A stretch of 64,000 nt of DNA from Epiperipatus broadwayi (Eukaryota > Onychophora > Udeonychophora > Euonychophora > Peripatidae): positions 276,001-340,000 of the forward strand of contig JAQFVV010000520.1 in the NCBI GenBank assembly GCA_028023455.1. The letters run 5' to 3'. A program made the translations under genes and the position numbers. Below are positions 55,421-64,000 of the stretch, piece by piece (position 1 is the stretch's first letter; each line of letters starts with the position of its first letter). Under the pieces are notes generated by a model. That model made no database searches and was not told where the DNA came from. It saw only the letters and a list, made by a program, of their open reading frames with translations.

Positions 55421-58400
55421 TTCCTAATTTGTAAATAATAAGAAAATATTTTGAATGAACAATATATGTGATCTTTATTTTGAGTCTACAGTAGAGTCCT
55501 GTTTAACTTCTGATGTATTTATCTTAATCATTTACAATCACTGACATTTTTGTTACATTTTATAATAAAGAACTTAATTTTTAATATGTTTGATTTTTAT
55601 TTAATCTCATGTTTTATTTTTTTCCCATTCACACCTGGAGATTTGAGTATTAAATAGTTCATCATTTTAAATTTAATATTCAAAACCATTATTTAATATT
55701 ATAAGTCAATAAAATAGGCTGATTTGTTATTAATTTCAGTTTACCAATGAAAAAAATTCTAAAAGTTAGATTTAATCTTTCCTAAAATAAAAAATATAAA
55801 AATGTGAATATTGATGGGAACAATCACTTTACTGTCATTGGTTGTTTTGTCATCATGTGATTGTAAAAAACAATTATTAATGAAATAATTGTCAAATAAA
55901 TTCCAATTTAATTTAAATAAATTATTATAAAGTCATAATAAATCTATAAAATACTTTTCTGCAACTGAAAATTGCATTTATATTTATTAAGTTATGACCA
56001 AAATTCAGAATTACCATGATTGGACAGTTGTCTGACAGAGGATCATGGCAGTAATAATAACCACTTCTAGTTTAACATTACTACAAGTTTCTTAACTTGT
56101 ATTTTTAAAAGTTATATATATTTTGAAAAAATTTAAGTAGAAAATATAAATATGTTTTAATTTTAACAATTATCATGAAAATATTTTAGCGAAATAATTA
56201 CAAATAATTAAATACACTATGAATTTATGCAATTTTTTTTCATGTTTATTCTGAAGAATAGAATATCATATTCTTAATATTCATATTTAAAAAATCAACC
56301 AATCAGCAATATCTAGTTCTGCCAGGATCTTTTCACCTTGTACTTAGTAGTCATTGATTTATTTGTTAGGAAAAATCATCTGTAGACAACAGTAAATCAC
56401 AGAGAAGTTTAATTAGTTTTTAATGCAAATTCATCATAAATAATGATAATAAAAGCTGGAAAAAATGAATAAAAGTTGCGTCATAACAGTGTCATGTAAG
56501 AAGTCATACTATAAATAAAAAGAGCTAAGCAGTTACTTTTCTTTAATTTAGATAAAAATGCATAACAATACCAGGGCTTGATTTGGGGGTATTTGGCAAA
56601 CCAATTTTTAATACTACCAGTATATACTGTAATGGTAACCACCCTTTTAATGATTGGTAAGTAATATAGATAAATATAATAAAAAACAATATTTGCAAGT
56701 TAATTTTTAGTCTAGGGAAATTAGAAACAGCTAAGGGGCAACCATGTACATGATAGAGTGATTATACACATTTTAATTTTAATTGCCTAATTTATATAGT
56801 CACAGAAAATGACCAAACTGAACACACGTAACAAAATATTTATGCAGATTCAGCCATATTTCCTGATTCTTAAGCCACTCCACATTAATACTATTATTAA
56901 ATGACTAAATAAATAATTGGCTCTGAATTCAGATGACAAATAAACAAGCAACAAAATTATTAATAATAACAATAATTTTAATTAATAAATAAAATAATAA
57001 AAAATATGTATTTACATATTTATATTTAAAATTGAATGAAAAGCATGCGTGAGAAAAAAAATCTTTGTGGGTTTACAATAATTCATCAAAAAACAAGTTT
57101 ATAGTATGTTTATTCAATTATCTTAATATCTCAATGAGGTCATACTTTATTAACTTGTGAAGGTAGATATACAATTTTCTCATATTTTAACTTTTTGTGA
57201 TTTATTTCCATTATACTTTTTACAGATATTTAGAGCATTGAAGTGAAGTACATTTACAAATTAATTTATAGAAGAATATTCCCATATGGCAATCATTTAG
57301 AAGGAAAGTTTTCTTCTTATAGCAAATAATTGTCATTTTCTTTCAACTTTTCAGTCAGTAATTAATAATCTGGAAGAATTGCAGTTAATTTTAACTTGTT
57401 GATTCTGGGTCACCATATTTAATTTTTTTTAAATCTGACTTGAGACACACTATTCATAATAACTTCAGTGTTAATAATGTTAGAGCAAAAACCTTTACAT
57501 TTATAGAAAGTAGAAAAACTATGAAAAACAATAAGGCTAAGACAAATAGTGATAACCATTTAAAAAATAAGTGAAAAAAGAACTTTCAACATCTGACATA
57601 ATTATTATTTTATTGTTTGTTCATAATTTCTTATTTATCAATAACTAAGTTTAAATAACATCTTCATTGATAATTTCTTTGTATTCCTCCCAAAATTATC
57701 TTTCAAACCATATATAATACTTCTTACCTGAGATAATCCATAGCTTCAGAATCTCCAAAACTATTCACTTAAGAATTCTTCATTTTTATCTTGTATCCCA
57801 AAAATTGAGAAATTTCAAAGACATCTATAAGAAAAAGACTCATTCTAATAAAAGATACAAAACAAATCATTTCCAGAAAGTGTATATGTATTTGTCATAA
57901 TAACAATTGGCTTCTTGTCTATCTAAAACTAGAAATTTTTGGCTACTGTCCGTCATTGATGAGTTTCATCTCTTCATTATATATTTTTGTGCACATCAGT
58001 GATGTTTATATTTTTTATGCACACCAGTGATTCTATCTTGTTATATTTATTGTCCCACAGAGATATAATTTATTTGCATATAGCTCATTTGCTAGCTATA
58101 GACTTGATAATAATGTGACGCAAAATGTAACAAAACTACTGACTCCACAACATGAGTATCAAGGCATAGGCAACAATCATAATTTGATTTTTTGCTTGCA
58201 TACAATTCCATGTCTGGTATACATAACCATTGTGTTTACCACTACATACATACCATCTGAAATCTTTCTTTATAGGTTTTAGGTGTTTATTGGTTTTAAG
58301 TATTTATTTTTTCACATGGTACTATGCCCAATAAATTTTGTGATAGCTTTATCAACTGAAATTTTTACTTTGCACTGCTCTACATGTGTAAATTATTACT

Positions 58401-58520
58401 ATTATATAAACACAAGCATGCAACACACAAATATAAACACAATAAATCATTAAAACTTTTTGAGAATCATTATGTCTATAAAATAAGTTGCTTCAAACTT
58501 GGATCAGAGACCCAAAATTT
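55421..58520. other. AT-rich DNA, no gene seen
   Basis: Three kilobases without a recognised gene, RNA or repeat family. Confidence 0.45.
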
Positions 58521-58521
58521 C

Positions 58522-58634
58522 ATGGTATAAAAACCATTTTTGTTTTAATAGAATAAATTTATATACTATATAATAGAGACATGGTACAAAAACCACTTTT
58601 GTTATATTTGAATAAATTTATAAACTGTATAATA
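58522..58634. repeat. Diverged tandem duplication of about 54 bp
   Basis: ATGGTATAAAAACCATTTTT ... AATAAATTTATATACTATAT (58522-58575) is repeated as ATGGTACAAAAACCACTTTT ... AATAAATTTATAAACTGTAT (58581-58634). Confidence 0.85.
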
Positions 58635-60417
58635 AAGTGCATAAATGATTTAATATTATATCATTTATATACTACATTATAATTTTTAAAAAAATTATAA
58701 ATATATTATTCAAAAAATTAAAAAAGTAAAATTTCATACGTACAACCACTATTTCGTGTTATGTTTATAATGCATTCAGGGAGTTGATCAAGTGAACCAT
58801 TCATGTATTTTAATAAAGTTTGTTAATTACTAAGGCTGATAAAGATTGTCTGTCTTTATTGCCCTGTGTAAACTAGTAAATTGACCAGAAAATAAAAATA
58901 TAAATTCATTTTTTTTAAAAAAAAAATTCAAATTTTATCCTAATTCAACATAACTTAGTTCATTTGAAAGAGGAATAAGGTTCTGTTGATATCATGTTTA
59001 TAGTTTTTGCACAATTTAAAAAAGAATACAAAAATGTCAACAAATCAGTGCATGAACCATGAGTTGCAGGAAAGCAATTAAAATATTCCTTTGTTTACAG
59101 TTTCATAGACAGCCACACTTCTGTAAAGATCAGGATAAGGCACTCTGGAGTTTTACTCCATAAGATGTATTATCAATGTAAATAAAGACATGACAAAATA
59201 ATAAGAAAAATTCCCACCTTTTATGTAAAGCAGATGATCAAATAGTCCCTCTTAATCATTTTGTGACTGTTTTTATAGCAACATTGTTTTAAAAGTTAGC
59301 TTTATTTTAAAATACAGAATTGTAATAAAATTTTAATTTTTATAATTATTATTATTAAAAAATACTTTATAATTTATTAGCACATTACTTTTTATATCAT
59401 AGAATTCATAGTAAAAAACCACACATAAATGCCATGCATGTATTCTCAGCCATGGAAGTTACAATATGTATATGTTAAATTAAATATGTCTATAGATTGT
59501 TATTATAATAAAGAACAGAAATGAGATTATATCCATGTAAACAGAGATAACTTTTAGCATTTAATGTTGCTAAAAAATTATCAATTCCTACTAATTGGCA
59601 ATTCTTGAAGCTAAACAAGTTTTCTCATTAATTTATAATAGCTCTTTTGTTTGAGTTTTATGTAATTAATCAAACCTTTTAGATAGATTATCACTTGCTA
59701 TAAAATCCTTAAGATCAATCTCTCTCACTATATGTGTAATCTGTGAGTAATCATTCAAGGGATTAATGCATAATGAGAAAAAATGATCTTAAGAATTTTA
59801 CTCTGATTAATCAGGGTTTAAGATTAGTTACACAATTAGACAAACCTTTCACAAATATGAAAGATTTGTTTTGCAGCAAACATTTATTGGGTGCATTTGT
59901 TAATTCATTATATATGTGTGTACTGTTTCAGCTTTGAACAAATTAATAAACATGCCATATAACAGTAATACATATAAAATAAATTGGAATTGACTAAGCT
60001 CTCTCTAGCTGTCAAACATGCAAATTAAAGAATAGCATGGGCAATTTATTCTTTCTGTTTTTCAATAATAATAAGCTAAGTTTTCCAACTGTATTAAAAT
60101 TTCAGAGTGGAAATAATATTCACGACAGATGTAAATAAGACATTATTAATTATGAAATCATAATTACTTACAGAATAAAGACTGTAATTCATTTTTAATG
60201 ACCAAACTTAGCTTACTACTATCAAAAGCTCAATAAATAAAGATGGCTCATTCTATTCTTTAATTTTCTGGCATAAAAGTGATGGGGTTTAAAAAGAATC
60301 TTAGCCAACTCTAATTTCATTTATAAATATTTATTTATAAAATAAATATTTTAAGCAGTGTGTTCTTCATCTCAGCTCTTCTATATCATAATCAGTCATC
60401 AGTACAGACAGTAAGTC
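58635..60417. other. AT-rich DNA, no gene seen
   Basis: Non-coding in every frame examined; no repeat family assigned. Confidence 0.45.
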
Positions 60418-60532
60418 AACTCTCTCTCTCTCTCTCGCTCTCTCACTCTCTCTTGCTCACTCGCTCTCTCTCTCTCACTCTCTCTCTCTCTCTCTCTCCC
60501 TCTCCCTCTCTCTCCATCTCTCTCTTTCTTTC
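60418..60532. repeat. (CT)n microsatellite, about 115 bp
   Basis: CT repeats interrupted by CG, CA and CC. The Leu/Ser-rich peptide read across it is not a protein. Confidence 0.93.
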
Positions 60533-63500
60533 ATTATATATGCACTCTGTGGACAATTTAATCCCTTAACTAATCTAAAGATATCAAACACTTAAATCTC
60601 CATGTTAATTAAACTACACTTATACAAGATAAGAACAGATTTCTATCCAGTCTTAATGGCTATAATAGAGTGATTAATCACTGCTTTGCCAAACTTTCAG
60701 AATGGATAGAAACCAGTGTTCAATTTGAGTAAGAATTGTAGAATAAAAAAATTAAGTTGTCACTGTGGGTATGCAACCATGAAATACATGCAAAGTAACA
60801 GAAGTAGAGATTACTGTATGCACTAATTGTTGATTGTAATTTGGTAAAATTGGATTAAGGGAAGCACTGTTAACAGCCAAAAACTTAGAGAATAATGTAA
60901 ATTTTCCCCCCATTTTGTTACTTTTAAATAATTTGACCAACTGGTATAATTGTATGCAATTTATTTATTTTTTATGTTATTTTCAAAATATAGAAGAAAA
61001 TAATAATAAAAAAGTGACTCTTTGTATTGAAAAAAAAAAAAGAAACGTAAAATTAAAAACAAACATTAATCATTACATTTCTAAAATAAATTTTTTGTAC
61101 ACAATACCCTATTGTTTACTGTTAAAAATGTGATTGCAGAAAAAAATAGAAACAGATAAATGAATTTTAACTCTTAAAGACATATATGTTTGTAAAAATA
61201 CTATGTATCTCTACAAGTGAGTAAGACTACTAGGCAACAAACTACAATGATTAAATGATACTTGATTTTGATATGGTTGCTTACGATTGCTTTATCACTC
61301 TTTTAATATAATTTTTCTGCAAAAACAATTTTAGAGTTACATCATTAGCTTTAATAAATCCTTCACTATATAAATATAAAGATAATAATGTGATATGCAA
61401 CAGATATATGTTTTAAATAACTATATTATAAATTTCTGTAGAATGCAACTACTGCAAATATGAAAATATATACAGTATTAATAAACTTCATTAAGCAATC
61501 CAACAACTTGCCAAGTAATTGTAACTACAACTGTTACTTTGATAGAGTGATTGTTTAGACTTACTATAAGTGGCATAGTATTTAATATATAATGCATTTA
61601 AATATATTATTAAAGTTTATTCTGCAGATCTAAATACTTCTATTTTAAAAGATATTTATTGTGTTAATATGATGACAAAACATCGGTAAACTATCACTGA
61701 TAATAATCAATATTATTTGGTTATAGTTTACTATTATCTGTTTTTTATTTCAAATTGCTTTTGCAAAGAGAATTAACATATATAAATGTACAAGTATAAC
61801 ATTATTTATTTCTGCTCTATAAAATATATAGAAAACTTACAGTATCATATAAGAATAACATTTGAAAAGAAATCAAGTACCCACTTGCAGTACACATGTT
61901 TCTGTCAATTAAACTAATGTCATCAGCTACTGAAATAATCAGCTGAAATAACAACAAACACAGTAACTATTGTAATTAAATAAAAAGTAAATTACTATGT
62001 TGATCTGATTACAACTGGTCTCCCAAGCTCCTGATAAAATCAGGTCTGACTGATCACAAAGAAGTTTTTGTTAATATATTATTATGTTATAGATATCTAT
62101 ACTGTATAAACATATAAATTATCAATATTTTAATTAATATTAAAGATTTATACTGAAATAAAAGACACCTATGTTTACTTTCATTTAATTAAAAAGCCAC
62201 TATTAAAGACAGTAACTGAAGTTTAAATTATAAACATTTATGAAGTTGCAGTCTAGACTTATTGTGTTGGCATTTATATTTTGTAAATCATATATATGCA
62301 ATTTAACAAAAAAAATATTTTTAAATAAACTTATTTTTAGCATAAAAACTATAATAATTCAAAATTAAGACTGTAAAAGCAAAAGCCAATTGTTACAAAT
62401 GAGAAGCAAGAAGACTTTGTTGTGTATAAACACTGAGTGATGATGCAGAAAAGCTTTTGAGATGAGTACTTTAAGCAAACAATATTATTATGGCTAATAT
62501 TTAGATCTATTATTGAAAAAAATAAATGAATGTGATAATATAAAAATTATTAGAAATAATACTATGTATAGCCCAAATATTAAAAACAAAAACCACTTTT
62601 AAATACTATAATTTTTATTTGATTACTATGCTTGAATGGCTAACAAGTTTAATGCTTATACTTCTTTAAAGGTACAAATTGTTATGTAAAATTTAGCAAG
62701 AGTGTCTGAATTATAGATTCATGATGTAATGTTTTCAGATAAGATTTAACTTTTTTTTTTATTTGGTGAATAAAATGTATAAATACTTTTGCTTAACTTT
62801 CCAGTTTATTTTTCTAAAATTAGGTCATCTTCCAGACAAGTGTCTGTATAATTAAAAAAATATAACACTATATAAATTAACCATTAAAACTTTAAACAAA
62901 AATCATTCAATAGTTTTAAAGTGCAAAAATATTACCATGCTTTTCAGTTGCAAATTCTAATAATTCAAATTTCTATTTGGAAGTCAATTCTTTTAGAAAG
63001 AATAGTAACAAATCAATAAATTCAAATTAGTGTTGTTATATTTAATCTAAATTTAATTTTATTAATATGAGATTTGATTAATTACAGGGGTATTTGTTTA
63101 GAGATAACACTAGTAGTCTTGTTGCTTTAAATTTCTCTTTTCTTCCATCTTTAACATTATTTTTTCCAGTATGTAAGCACATTTAATACTAGAAATCAAA
63201 ATTAACATAATACTGGTGTATTATTTTTTTTTAAAATGAAGAGATTAGTACTTCCAAGTATGTAGCAAAGTAAAAGTAATTTAGTTTAGCCTTTATATAT
63301 TTAATGCTATTTAGTCTTTATAATCTGCATAGTTTATTACAGATCCATAGTTATTTTTATACAATTATTGTATAATAATCATTAAAAAACAAAAATATAT
63401 CTCTCTATTACACTTTTATTTTAGATGTATTTGTTTTATTTTTAAAAATAGAAGTTAACAAATTTTAGTGTTATGGTAACAAAAAAATCATGGCTGATAC

Positions 63501-64000
63501 AATGATAACATCTTATAAAAATGATCACTAATGCTTTTACACACATTGTACTAATATTTTTTGAAATATTATCACAATTATAAATGCAATTTAATTTTTA
63601 AAGCAGAATTTTATAGATTTGTACTGCTTCATATTTATTTGTTCCTGGTATAAAAGTAAATTTCAGTCAATAAAGATTTTGTTGATTTTCAAAAATCACT
63701 CACTTAGATGGTTTCCTATCACTTAGATGGTTTCCTAACTATAGCTGAATGACAAATGACTCCTTTGTTTATTTGTTAATAGCTGCAAAGTTCAAACATG
63801 ATATTTTACAATGTTTTTTTTTAATTTGCAAACATATTTCTAACCATCAAATCCAATGTTGAATATTAATACAAGTGTTTAAAATTGACAAAAATTTATA
63901 CCAGGGCTAGCAGTAAAAATTGTAAAATTATTAGAGAGTTAAATATGCAAACATGCAATCATAATAGTTTAACATGATGACTATATATAGAGAGACAAAA
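60533..64000. other. AT-rich DNA, no gene seen
   Basis: No gene or known repeat family. A 19-bp tandem duplication (CACTTAGATGGTTTCCTA) lies at 63701-63737. A short inverted pair TTTCTATCC / GGATAGAAA lies at about 60640 and 60703. Confidence 0.45.

Noticed and set aside
1-64000. CRISPR arrays, operons, bacterial promoters or terminators
   Set aside because: No spaced identical repeats of CRISPR type and no prokaryotic gene organisation; all evidence points to animal nuclear DNA.

Overview
This window looks like AT-rich nuclear DNA of an invertebrate animal. I found no convincing host gene, spliced or unspliced, and no bacterial or phage gene organisation. The content is decayed mobile elements, microsatellites and fold-back repeats. 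Interstitial CCCTAA repeats, tRNA-derived SINEs, RTE- and Tx1/L1-type LINEs, mariners and Penelope-like elements (PLEs) fit a mollusc, perhaps a cephalopod. That assignment is inference and was not tested by any search.

Layout. At 64-441 is a poly(A)-tailed retrocopy end. At 1049-3845 is a decayed RTE-type LINE (endonuclease, reverse transcriptase, TGATGA-rich tail). At about 5411-10532 is a decayed two-ORF LINE of the Tx1/L1 group. Two mariner remnants lie at about 11560-12310 and 15145-16024. The rest (16-64 kb) is AT-rich DNA with three PLE remnants (21213-21593, plus; 45550-46640 and 47030-47502, minus), tRNA-derived SINEs and a dense set of inverted repeats.

The most interesting signal is about 20 hammerhead-ribozyme-like motifs in three repeat families, plus one at the 3' end of a PLE copy. 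Family B (unit about 390-419 bp) has a CTGANGA box, a short stem II, GAAAC, a GTY-type cleavage site and a TGGGG stem I strand. Family C (unit about 468 bp) has CTGATGA, a GTGCT/AGCAC stem II, GAAA and a TTGG/CCAA plus AGATCAT/ATGATCT stem I. Family D has a stem-III-less GAAACGTC form like the one at the PLE 3' end. Several stem I pairs change in compensatory fashion between copies. Families B and C occur both head-to-tail at fixed period and as head-to-head inverted dimers, which suggests PLE-derived non-autonomous or retrozyme-like elements.

A second theme is that many unrelated repeats (hammerhead families, SINEs, MITE-like elements) are present as long near-perfect palindromes of about 100 to 1300 bp. 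If transcribed they would form long double-stranded hairpins. Another oddity is an element of about 1.07 kb with imperfect terminal inverted repeats that carries an interstitial telomeric array (27721-28790).
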